Assembly: GCA_944385445.1 (NCBI GenBank)
Contig: CALWXF010000001.1
Span: forward strand, 248,001-312,000
Origin: an uncultured Oscillospiraceae bacterium
GTDB lineage: Bacteria > Bacillota > Clostridia > Oscillospirales > Oscillospiraceae
Direction of reading: 5' to 3'
DNA: 64,000 nucleotides
A program made the translations under genes and the position numbers. The notes below the pieces were generated by a model that saw nothing but the letters and a program-made list of their open reading frames with translations, had not been told where the DNA came from and ran no database searches. Position 1 is the first letter of the stretch. Each line of letters starts with the position of its first letter. Shown here piece after piece: positions 56,443-64,000 of this stretch.

Positions 56443-57171
56443 TTAGAGGGGGAGCAGCACATGGTAGATCATCATGAAGTGGGCCACCGAGCCCAGCACA
56501 ATGAACACGTGGAAAATCTCATGACAGCCAAACCGGGGGTTGTCCCGGGCAGGCCATTTCAGAGCATAGAGCACGCCGCCGATAGTGTAGAGGATGCCGC
56601 CGGACAGCAGCCACAGCACACCGGATACCCCCAGGGTGAGGTAGAGGGGGTAGATGGCCACCAATGCCAGCCAGCCCATGGCAATGTAGATGGTGGAGGT
56701 GAGCCAACGGGGGCAGTTGATCCAGGCCAGGGTCATCACCAGCCCTGCAATGGCCAGAGCCCAGATGATGCCGAACATGGACCAGCCCCAGGGCCCCCGC
56801 AGTGCGGTGAGACACACCGGGGTGTAGGTGCCTGCAATGAGAAAGTAGATGGAGGCGTGGTCATACTTTCGCAGCGCAATACGCTTGCTGGCCGTGGTGT
56901 GCACCGAGTGGTAGAGGGTGGAGGCGGTATATAATCCGATCATGGACGCTCCATAGATGGAGAAAGAGACCAATTTCCAGGCGTCAGCGCCGGTCATGAC
57001 TGCCTTTACCAGCAGCAGAACCGTGCCCAGGATGGCCAGCGCTGCACCAATTCCATGGGTGATGGCCGACCAGGGGCGCAGTCCGTCGAATGGGGTGCGG
57101 CCATGCTCCTGGGGACGTCTCCGGGGACGGGGCAGGGCGTCAAAGGGGTCGGGTGTGAGTGCGTGTTCCAT
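56443..57171 (-). CDS. trhA: Hemolysin III family (PAQR-like) membrane protein
   Basis: This is a 242-residue integral membrane protein with seven hydrophobic segments. Family markers are SAITHGIGAALAILG near residue 35, YHSVHTTASKRIALRKYDHASIY near residue 87, and the C-terminal HEIFHVFIVLGSVAHFMMIYH, whose His residues are the putative metal ligands of PAQR proteins. The name is historical; TrhA relatives affect membrane energetics and are not proven toxins. The first 30 residues are a polar Arg/Pro-rich extension. AAGGATGG precedes the ATG. Confidence 0.9.
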   Translation of the reverse strand: MEHALTPDPFDALPRPRRRPQEHGRTPFDGLRPWSAITHGIGAALAILGTVLLLVKAVMTGADAWKLVSFSIYGASMIGLYTASTLYHSVHTTASKRIALRKYDHASIYFLIAGTYTPVCLTALRGPWGWSMFGIIWALAIAGLVMTLAWINCPRWLTSTIYIAMGWLALVAIYPLYLTLGVSGVLWLLSGGILYTIGGVLYALKWPARDNPRFGCHEIFHVFIVLGSVAHFMMIYHVLLPL

Positions 57172-57197
57172 AGTGACACCATCCTTTCTGAGACTTG

Positions 57198-57226
57198 ATT
57201 ATATCATATTCACCTTGTGATATCAA
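57198..57226 (-). promoter_or_regulatory. Promoter of the hemolysin III gene
   Basis: On the minus strand TTGATA (57226-57221) and TATAAT (57203-57198) with a 17-base spacer. Confidence 0.75.
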
Positions 57227-57276
57227 GGACAATATGACCAAATATAATAATGAAAATTAGATTGAAGGAAGTGACA

Positions 57277-57305
57277 TTGAATCTATACCAGGTATGTGCT
57301 ATAAT
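57277..57305 (+). promoter_or_regulatory. Promoter of hemW
   Basis: TTGAAT (57277-57282) and consensus TATAAT (57300-57305) with a 17-base spacer. Confidence 0.75.
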
Positions 57306-57341
57306 GACAAAATTAAATGAACACCCGCAGGAGGAGAGCGT

Positions 57342-58565
57342 ATGGGAGAGTGCCTGGGACTGTATTTACACATTCCGTTTTGCCGCAGTAAGTGCGATTA
57401 CTGCGATTTTTACTCGCTGGCAGGACAGGAAGACCGGATGGATGACTACCAAAAAGCGCTCCTGCGCCACATTGTGGAGAGTGCGGAGGCGGCCCACAGC
57501 TTTTCCGTCAACAGTATCTATATCGGAGGGGGCACCCCCACCTGGTACGGAGAAAAGCGCTTGGTGGAGCTGCTGCACACCATCAAACGCCGCTTCACCC
57601 TGTCCAAGGATGTGGAGATCACCATAGAGGGCAACCCGGACAGCGTGGATGAGAAAATGCTGCGCCGTCTGCGCCGGGCGGGGGTGAACCGCATCTCCAT
57701 GGGGATGCAGTCCGGCTGTGACCAGGAGCTGCAGGCCATTCACCGCCCCCACACCTATCGTCAGGTGGTGGATGCTGTGACGGCGGTGCGCCGGGCCAAA
57801 ATCACCAACCTGAACCTGGATTTGATCTACGGCTTGCCGGGGCAGACCGAGGAGAGCTGGCACAAGACGGTGGAAAAGGCGCTGATCCTCAACCCGGAGC
57901 ACCTGTCCTGCTATGGACTGACGGTGGAAGAGGGGACGCCTTTGGCCCAGCGGGTGGCCCGGGGCGAGCAATTGCCCGACGAGGACCAGCAGGCGGCTCT
58001 ATACCTGTGGACGGTGAAACGCCTGGCCGAGGCGGGGTATGAACAGTATGAGATCTCCAACTTTGCCAAGCGGGGCTATCAGTCCCGGCACAATATGAAA
58101 TACTGGATGGGTCACCCCTATATGGGCCTGGGTGCTGCGGCCCACTCCGACTTTGGCGGGCGGCGGTACTCCTTCCTCTGCGATTTGGATCAATACATTG
58201 ACCGTATGCTCCAGGGGGACGCTGTGGTGGACGAGTCGGAGCAGATCACCCGGCGAGAGCGGGGCAGTGAATACCTGATGCTCCGCCTGCGCACCGTCCA
58301 CGGCATTGAGGAGTGGGAGTATCGGCGGGAGTATATGATGAACTTCGAGCCCATTGCAGCGAAGCTGGCAGGGTTTGAACAGCGTGGTTGGGCCCGCCGC
58401 CGGGGTCGCCGATGGCAGTTTACCCCAGAGGGGTTCCTCTTATCCAATCAGCTCATTGGGCAGCTGTTGGAACTACAGGAAAATGCCTCCTTGGGTGGGA
58501 TGCTGGAGCGGGTGCGCCGCAACCGAGTGGCCCAGAAAGAGAACGAAGAATCAAAAGAATCCTGA
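57342..58565 (+). CDS. hemW: Radical SAM heme chaperone HemW
   Basis: HemW binds heme and a [4Fe-4S] cluster and is thought to deliver heme to enzymes. It was long misannotated as oxygen-independent coproporphyrinogen oxidase HemN. The 407 residues begin with the radical SAM motif IPFCRSKCDYCDF (Cys14, Cys18, Cys21) and include IYIGGGTPTWYG. The HemW-type motif HNMKYW (in SRHNMKYWMGHPYMG, near residue 250) separates it from HemN. GCAGGAGGAG precedes the ATG. A hairpin at 58572-58607 follows the gene. Confidence 0.9.
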   Translation: MGECLGLYLHIPFCRSKCDYCDFYSLAGQEDRMDDYQKALLRHIVESAEAAHSFSVNSIYIGGGTPTWYGEKRLVELLHTIKRRFTLSKDVEITIEGNPDSVDEKMLRRLRRAGVNRISMGMQSGCDQELQAIHRPHTYRQVVDAVTAVRRAKITNLNLDLIYGLPGQTEESWHKTVEKALILNPEHLSCYGLTVEEGTPLAQRVARGEQLPDEDQQAALYLWTVKRLAEAGYEQYEISNFAKRGYQSRHNMKYWMGHPYMGLGAAAHSDFGGRRYSFLCDLDQYIDRMLQGDAVVDESEQITRRERGSEYLMLRLRTVHGIEEWEYRREYMMNFEPIAAKLAGFEQRGWARRRGRRWQFTPEGFLLSNQLIGQLLELQENASLGGMLERVRRNRVAQKENEESKES

Positions 58566-58571
58566 GAAATC

Positions 58572-58607
58572 CATGGGGCAGGGAGCGCCGAATACCGCTT
58601 CCTGCCC
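58572..58607 (+). terminator. Hairpin terminator after hemW
   Basis: TGGGGCAGG pairs with CCTGCCCCA; an inner AGCG/CGCT adds stability. There is no T run. Confidence 0.5.
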
Positions 58608-58663
58608 CACTGCTATGATGAATGCATGAAAAAATGGGTATACTCTCTGTGAGGTGAGAACCC

Positions 58664-59098
58664 ATGAACATGAGCAATGAGGAATATCAAAAATATGTGA
58701 TGGCCATGGCCAAATCCTCCCCCACGGCCAAAAATCTGGTATGGGCCTTTTGCGTGGGGGGCGGCATCTGCGCTTTGGGCCAGGGACTGAGTACCTTGTA
58801 TGAGCGTTGGGGGGCGGGGGAGAACGCCTTGCCGCTGGTGTCTCTGACCCTGGTGTTCGTGGCCGCCCTGCTCACAGGGCTGGGCGTGTTTGACGACATC
58901 GCCCGGAAAGCGGGAGCCGGAACCCTAGTGCCCATCACCGGATTTTCCAACGCCATGGTGTCCCCGGCCCTGGAGTTTCAAAGTGAGGGGCGCATCACCG
59001 GAACCGGGGCCAAGCTGTTCACTGTGGCCGGGCCGGTTTTGGCCTACGGGGTGTTCGCCAGCGTGGTGTACGGGTGCATCTATCAGCTGCTCCGATGA
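58664..59098 (+). CDS. spoVAC: Stage V sporulation protein AC
   Basis: SpoVAC is a mechanosensitive channel component in the spore inner membrane that handles dipicolinic acid. The 144 residues have three to four hydrophobic segments, with the family pattern KNLVWAFCVGGGICALGQGL near residue 24, GVFDDIARKAGAGTLVPITG near residue 75, and GFSNAMVSPALEFQSEGRI. GAGGTG precedes the ATG. The usual partners spoVAD and spoVAE do not follow; the next gene is an unrelated glycosidase. A hairpin at 59109-59147 ends the unit. Confidence 0.9.
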   Translation: MNMSNEEYQKYVMAMAKSSPTAKNLVWAFCVGGGICALGQGLSTLYERWGAGENALPLVSLTLVFVAALLTGLGVFDDIARKAGAGTLVPITGFSNAMVSPALEFQSEGRITGTGAKLFTVAGPVLAYGVFASVVYGCIYQLLR

Positions 59099-59108
59099 GA
59101 GGTTTGCC

Positions 59109-59147
59109 CTGCCGCCGTCCGAAAGACCTGTGCTCTCCGACGGCGGC
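59109..59147 (+). terminator. Hairpin after spoVAC
   Basis: GCCGCCGTCCGA pairs with TCCGACGGCGGC (two central mismatches) around a 14-base loop. Only weak T-richness follows. Confidence 0.5.
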
Positions 59148-59339
59148 TTGTGTTCTGTGTTGTGCAAAATGACGAACGAGATACAAAAGGTTTTGATATG
59201 GGACCAAATGGAATTTATTTTTTTACTGAATAAATACAAGAATTCCCACAAAAATATGGAATTACACCCATTACTTTTCTGAATTAAATTGGGAAAGAAA
59301 AGGGAAACGTAAAAAATTTAAAAATTTCGAAACACGCTG

Positions 59340-59369
59340 TTTACTTTGTCTAACTTAATATGGTAAGAT
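59340..59369 (+). promoter_or_regulatory. Possible promoter of the GH84 gene
   Basis: TTTACT (59340-59345) and TAAGAT (59364-59369) with an 18-base spacer. The leader that follows has a short CCAGA/TCTGG pairing and a T run at 59461-59467, which might act as an attenuator. The remaining 420-base gap is AT-rich with no other feature. Confidence 0.4.
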
Positions 59370-59519
59370 TCACTCATAATTGGATAGATTGGATTGTTAC
59401 CGCAAGGGCAAAACCGGATTGACCAGAAGACTATACAGTAGTTGCTCCTGGCGGTCTGGCTTTTTTGTTTTCTGCGGGGGTACTCCAGAGTGTCCAAAAT
59501 ATGATAAGGAGGAAGCGAA

Positions 59520-62500
59520 ATGAGACGGCAAACAAGACAAGCGAGTCAGGCCCATATGGGACGCAGACTCACTGCGGCCGCCTTGGCTGCGGTGATGGGA
59601 GCGGGTTGTGTGGCAATGACCCCGTTCCGGGCCCAGGCCGAGGACACGGGGAGCACCGGGTATGAGATTTACCCCAATCCCCATGTGATGACCTATACAG
59701 GTGGAGACTACATTGTCAAAAATGAAGTCAACGTGGTGTTCGAGGACGGCATCGACCAGTACACCAAGGACCGCCTGGACGAGGTGCTGGACCTGAAGGG
59801 GGACATCACCTACACCACCTCGGACGAGATGGTCAGCGGCAAGACCAACATTCTGGTGGGTATCAACGGCTCCGGCGGCTATGTGGACAGCTACGCCAAG
59901 GAGAACCTGGAGGTGACCACCGACGGGCTGTTTGACGAGCTGGATTCCTATGTTCTGGACAACCAGAACGGTGTGATCACCGTGCTGGGCCGTGACACCG
60001 ACGCCAGCTTCTACGGCCTGACCACTCTGTACCATGTGTTCACCCAGATGGACAGCTACACCATCCAGGAGTTCCATGTGGAGGACTGGGCCGACGTGGC
60101 CAGCCGTGGCTTCATCGAGGGCTACTACGGCAACCCCTGGAGCACCGAGGACCGTGCCAATCTGATGACTTGGGGCGGCTACTACAAGCTCAACTCTTAC
60201 TTCTACGCCCCCAAGGACGACCCCAAGCACAACTCCAACTGGCGTGAGCTGTACACCCAGGAGGAGCTGGAGACCAAGATCAAGCCCTTGGCTGAGGCCG
60301 GCAACGCCTCCAAGTGCCGCTTTGTGTTTGCTCTGCACCCCTTTATGTACAACGCTGTGCGGTTCAACACCGAGGAGAACTACCAGGCTGACCTGGCTGC
60401 CGTTCAGGCCAAGTTTGCCCAGGTCATCGAGGCCGGTGTGCGTCAGATCGCCATTCTGGCCGACGACGCCGCTCACGTGGGCAACGACAACTATGTCCGC
60501 TTCCTCACCGACATGAGCGATTGGCTGGTGGAGATGCAGAAGACCTATCCCGATCTGAAGACCACCCTGCCTTTCTGCACCCAGGAGTACATGGGCTGGG
60601 GCCAGTCCTACTATGCCCAGTTCCCTGAGAACGTGCAGATCGTCATGACCGGTGGTAAGGTCTGGGGCGAGGTTACCGATAACTTCACCTCTTCCTTCAC
60701 CAACACCGTGGGCCGCGGTCCCTACATGTGGATCAACTGGCCCTGCACTGACAACTCCAAGAAGCACCTGATCATGGGTGGTTACTCTGACTTCCTCCAG
60801 ATCGGTGTTGACCCGGATAACATCCAGGGCATCGTGCTCAACCCCATGCAGCAGTCTGAGCCCAGCAAGGTGGCCATCTTCGGCAACGCCTGCTATTCCT
60901 GGAACATCTGGGAGACTCAGGAGGAGGCTGACAAGGCTTGGGACGCTTCCTTCGCCTGCGTGGACCACAACACTGTCATTCCCAATGACGCCTCCAATGC
61001 TCTGCGTGAGCTGTCCAAGCACATGATCAACCAGAACATGGACAGCCGTGTGCGCGTGCTGCAGGAGTCTGTGGAACTCAAGCCCATTCTCAACTCCTTC
61101 AAGGAGAAGCTGACTGCCGGTACCGTCACTGTGGACGATGTGAACACCGTGATGGCTGAGTTTGTCAAGCTCCAGCAGGCTGCTCAGACCTACCGGGCCA
61201 AGGCTGGCAACACCGATGTGAAGGACCAGATCGTGTACTGGCTGGATTGTTGGGACGACACCACCACCGCTGCCATCGCCTACCTCAACGGTGTGAAGGC
61301 TGTGCTGGCGGGCGACACCAGCAACATCCTCAAGTATAACTCCGAGGGTAAGACCGCTTTTGACAGCTCCAAGAACCACCCCTTCTGGTATCTGGACCAC
61401 AATGAGTACGCCGAGGTGGGCGTGCAGCACATTGTGCCCTTCATCAAGACCCTGGCCAACTATGTCTCTCAGTCTGCGGAGACCGCCATGGATCCCAGCA
61501 AGGTGATTGCCAACTTCATCACCAACCGTACCGACACCCCCACTGGTGACGTTGCTAATATCTTTGATGGAAGCGACAGTACCGGCATGACGTTTAAAAC
61601 TCCCAATGCCATTGCTGAGGGCGAGTATGTGGGACTGCTGTATAACAAGGTCATCGATGTGAACAACATCCGCATTACCATGCAGGGTCAGGCCGATCAC
61701 TTTGAGCATTCCAAACTCCAGTATACCACCGATGGAAAAGAGTGGGTTGATATTGAGCTGCGTGAGGGAGAGAATCAATTCGATGTGCCGAGAAATCAGC
61801 CCTTCGAAATCTCCCTGGATGAGGATGCACTGCCCCAGGATTTCCAGGCTATGGGCGTGCGCCTGATCACCACTCAGGCTAACAGCGGTGCTTGCTGGTT
61901 GGATCTCAGAGAGTTCCAGATCAACGCTCAGGACAGCGAGCCTGAGGTCACTGAGGGTACCTATTCCACCAACCGGGATCGGATGAACGGCACCGCTTGG
62001 GACGTGCTCAACGATGGTGCCAACGGCGGCGCCAGCGCCAGCGAGGTGTGGCTGTCTGTGGCCAGCGGCACCGACAAGGACGGCCTGCCCGCCGGCTCCT
62101 ACATCCAGTACACTCTCACTGAGCCCATGAAGCTGTCCAGCGTCACCTTCGCCCAGGGCGGCTCCGCTGCCGGCGACGTGATCACCGACGGCTCCATCCA
62201 GTACCTGGATGCTCAGGGTCAGTGGCAGACCATCGCTGAGGTCAACGGCGACAAGGTTCAGACCTTCGATTTCTCTGATGAGGACATCACTACCACCGCT
62301 GTGCGTGTGCAGAACGATGCCTTTAAGAAGATTTGGTGGCGTGTGGGCGAGTTCAACGTGGAGTTCTCCGCCGACACCTCCAGCAAGCCCATTGAGTACA
62401 ACATCATCCGCACCGAGCGCTGGGCTGTCTATCAGGGCAACGAGGCCAATCTGTACGACGGCAACGACGGCACCTTCGTCTGGTACGATCCCGACGGGTC

Positions 62501-64000
62501 CGGCAACACCACCGGCGACGACTTCATGGTGGACGACTTCCTGGGCTACAACCTGGGTAAGGTTGCCAAGCTGGACAGCGCTCACATTGTGGTGGGCAAC
62601 GGCGACAGCTCCGACAAGCTGAAGGTGTACACCATCGAGACCTCCGTGGACGGCCAGGAGTGGACCGCTGTGCCTGACTATGAGCGCTACGAGGGCAAGG
62701 CCAGCGGCACCGACGTGCTGGACATCGACCTGGACGGCGTTCAGGCTCAGTACATCCGCATCCGCAACCTGGTGCAGCAGGGCTCTTGGGGCAAGTTCAG
62801 TGAGTTCACCGTCACTGAGGTGCTCAACCAGTCCGGTTCCACCGATAACCTGTACACCAATGTGGAGACCAACATCCTCTCCAACGCCTCCGAGGGCCAG
62901 GTGAACCTCACCAGCGGCACCGCCACCCTGAACACCGGCGATTATGTGGGTGTGGACCTGGGCAACATCAAGGCTGTCACCGGCGTGACCACCTCTCAGC
63001 TGCCTGAGAACGTGACCCTGGAGACCTCCATGAACGGCGTGACCTGGACCCCCTACACCGCCAAGTCCGCCATTGACGCCCGCTATGTCCGCGCTGTGGC
63101 CACTGCCGATAGCGTGAAGCTGGACATCACCGAGTTCGTAGTCACCTATGAGTTTGTGGCTGAAAAGTCCGTGGAGAGTGACTTTGCCAAGGGTAGCGAC
63201 TCTCGAGATGTTCGTACTCTGAAGAATGTGGCCAACGCCTTCGACGGCAAGTTGGGCACCTATGTGGAGATTACCGGTTCTCAGGATCAGGGCAAGCACA
63301 TCACCTTCGATCTGGGCCAGGTCATCCACTTTGAATCCCTGCGCTACTACATCATTGAGACTCACCAGGATTATCTCCGCCACGCTCTGTTTGAGGTTTC
63401 TGTGGACGGTAAGGACTGGACCCCCGTCATGACTGTGGGTAAGCAGGTGGATAACGTCAATGACACCACGGTAGCCAAGGACGCCGATTACCTGACCCAC
63501 GATTCCAAGAACCCCGGCTATATGTATGCAGATGCTGGTGAGCTGAACGTGGATGGCCGCTACATCCGCATCACTCCCCAGAGTACCTACAGCCACAAGT
63601 GGGTGTACATCAGCGAGCTGATGATCAACGGTGGCGCTTACATCTCTCCTGAGGCCAACCGCGACATCGTGTCCACTGTGGTGGAAGAGGCTGGTAAGAT
63701 TCCCTCCAACGCTTTGGATGGCAACTACACCACCACCTATAAGCCCAGCGAGGCCAACGGTTCCTTCACCTACCGTATCTCTGAGCCCACCGGCCTGACC
63801 TCCATCCGTCTGGTGCAGCTGGGTGCCATCTCCAACGCCACCGTCACCGCTCAGTATGTGGGCGAGGACGCTGCTGTGGAGCTGGGCACTCTGAGCCAGG
63901 CCATCAACGAGTTCAAGCTGGACACCGGTAAGACTCTGGAGAGCATCACCGTGTCTTGGACCGACACCATCCCCGAGATTGCCGAGATCGTCACCTCCAC
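59520..64000 (+). CDS. Secreted GH84 beta-N-acetylglucosaminidase with discoidin domains, 3' truncated by window edge
   Basis: This is a very large exported glycosidase; 1493 codons are visible with no stop. A signal peptide covers about residues 1-40 (LTAAALAAVMGAGCVA...QAED). The N-terminal GH84 accessory domain precedes the catalytic barrel, which starts at SRGFIEGYYGNPWSTEDR. The catalytic Asp pair is Asp315-Asp316 in AILADDAAH. After a helical stretch come several F5/8 type C (discoidin) repeats (from about residue 660). GH84 enzymes such as Clostridium NagH/NagJ strip GlcNAc from mucin or O-GlcNAc proteins, so host-glycan use is a fair inference. AAGGAGG fixes the start. The C-terminus is outside the window. 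Confidence 0.9.
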   Translation, partial: MRRQTRQASQAHMGRRLTAAALAAVMGAGCVAMTPFRAQAEDTGSTGYEIYPNPHVMTYTGGDYIVKNEVNVVFEDGIDQYTKDRLDEVLDLKGDITYTTSDEMVSGKTNILVGINGSGGYVDSYAKENLEVTTDGLFDELDSYVLDNQNGVITVLGRDTDASFYGLTTLYHVFTQMDSYTIQEFHVEDWADVASRGFIEGYYGNPWSTEDRANLMTWGGYYKLNSYFYAPKDDPKHNSNWRELYTQEELETKIKPLAEAGNASKCRFVFALHPFMYNAVRFNTEENYQADLAAVQAKFAQVIEAGVRQIAILADDAAHVGNDNYVRFLTDMSDWLVEMQKTYPDLKTTLPFCTQEYMGWGQSYYAQFPENVQIVMTGGKVWGEVTDNFTSSFTNTVGRGPYMWINWPCTDNSKKHLIMGGYSDFLQIGVDPDNIQGIVLNPMQQSEPSKVAIFGNACYSWNIWETQEEADKAWDASFACVDHNTVIPNDASNALRELSKHMINQNMDSRVRVLQESVELKPILNSFKEKLTAGTVTVDDVNTVMAEFVKLQQAAQTYRAKAGNTDVKDQIVYWLDCWDDTTTAAIAYLNGVKAVLAGDTSNILKYNSEGKTAFDSSKNHPFWYLDHNEYAEVGVQHIVPFIKTLANYVSQSAETAMDPSKVIANFITNRTDTPTGDVANIFDGSDSTGMTFKTPNAIAEGEYVGLLYNKVIDVNNIRITMQGQADHFEHSKLQYTTDGKEWVDIELREGENQFDVPRNQPFEISLDEDALPQDFQAMGVRLITTQANSGACWLDLREFQINAQDSEPEVTEGTYSTNRDRMNGTAWDVLNDGANGGASASEVWLSVASGTDKDGLPAGSYIQYTLTEPMKLSSVTFAQGGSAAGDVITDGSIQYLDAQGQWQTIAEVNGDKVQTFDFSDEDITTTAVRVQNDAFKKIWWRVGEFNVEFSADTSSKPIEYNIIRTERWAVYQGNEANLYDGNDGTFVWYDPDGSGNTTGDDFMVDDFLGYNLGKVAKLDSAHIVVGNGDSSDKLKVYTIETSVDGQEWTAVPDYERYEGKASGTDVLDIDLDGVQAQYIRIRNLVQQGSWGKFSEFTVTEVLNQSGSTDNLYTNVETNILSNASEGQVNLTSGTATLNTGDYVGVDLGNIKAVTGVTTSQLPENVTLETSMNGVTWTPYTAKSAIDARYVRAVATADSVKLDITEFVVTYEFVAEKSVESDFAKGSDSRDVRTLKNVANAFDGKLGTYVEITGSQDQGKHITFDLGQVIHFESLRYYIIETHQDYLRHALFEVSVDGKDWTPVMTVGKQVDNVNDTTVAKDADYLTHDSKNPGYMYADAGELNVDGRYIRITPQSTYSHKWVYISELMINGGAYISPEANRDIVSTVVEEAGKIPSNALDGNYTTTYKPSEANGSFTYRISEPTGLTSIRLVQLGAISNATVTAQYVGEDAAVELGTLSQAINEFKLDTGKTLESITVSWTDTIPEIAEIVTS

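Noticed and set aside
59397-63596. 1399-codon open frame on the minus strand under the GH84 gene
   Set aside because: Same antisense artefact; the plus-strand GH84 has signal peptide, catalytic motif and ribosome site.

Overview
The window reads as a chromosomal segment of a GC-rich, anaerobic, spore-forming gut Clostridium of the Oscillospiraceae type (Flavonifractor / Lawsonibacter / Oscillibacter relatives). The placement is an inference. It rests on an acetyl-CoA-type butyrate operon (crt-hbd-bcd-etfB-etfA), a formyl-THF synthetase, sporulation genes (sigK, spoVAC), an F-type ATPase, a [4Fe-4S] ferredoxin, a DUF3793/flavodoxin pair, and small hairpin repeats common in that family. No plasmid, phage or transposase gene is visible; about 90 percent of the window is housekeeping sequence.

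Layout. 1-4077: 3' part of argC, then rbfA-nrnA-truB-ribF. 4078-9560: butyrate operon behind a strong promoter and two Rex-like palindromes, with a 190-base folded repeat inserted between crt and hbd. 9785-11669: ZTP riboswitch and fhs. 11673-21273: an ArsR-type regulator, a 1910-residue cell-surface subtilase, a ferredoxin, and a ClpC-like ATPase without the usual N domain. 21388-28669: argG-argH-argJ-argB-argD-argF behind an ArgR-like site, with a second copy of the folded repeat between argG and argH. 28670-33528 (mostly minus strand): a small unknown protein, ireB, an SH3-NlpC/P60 hydrolase operon with WalR-like direct repeats, a DUF1294 protein and an ABC-F ATPase. 33677-41525: rpoB-rpoC. 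41598-43429: DUF3793 protein and flavodoxin behind DtxR-like palindromes, separated by a 770-base non-coding block that folds around a 39-bp stem. 43480-45770: DcuS/DcuR-type two-component pair. 45952-52160: atpBEFHAGDC. 52214-54930: sigK, an AT-richer island with an unknown protein bracketed by related hairpins, and a Nudix hydrolase. 55046-64000: tRNA-Pro, a trmB-acetyltransferase fusion, a hemolysin III family protein, hemW, spoVAC, and the start of a very large secreted GH84 glycosidase that runs off the right edge.

How it fits together. The crt operon regenerates NAD+ by making butyryl-CoA, with Bcd-EtfAB passing electrons to ferredoxin or flavodoxin. The arginine block makes arginine from glutamate via acetyl recycling (argJ). 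The ATPase couples the ion gradient to ATP. Regulation can be read directly at several promoters (Rex-, ArgR-, WalR- and DtxR-like sites, a ZTP riboswitch, a sigma-E-type promoter for sigK).

The best candidates for something undescribed are non-coding: (a) the large long-range-paired element at 42334-42853, which splits a gene pair that normally sits together; (b) a family of roughly 185-base, four-hairpin elements at 5217-5400 and 22752-22940, whose stems differ completely in sequence while linkers and loops are conserved; (c) hairpins at 53020-53090, 54056-54125 and 54200-54266 around an unrecognised AT-richer gene.
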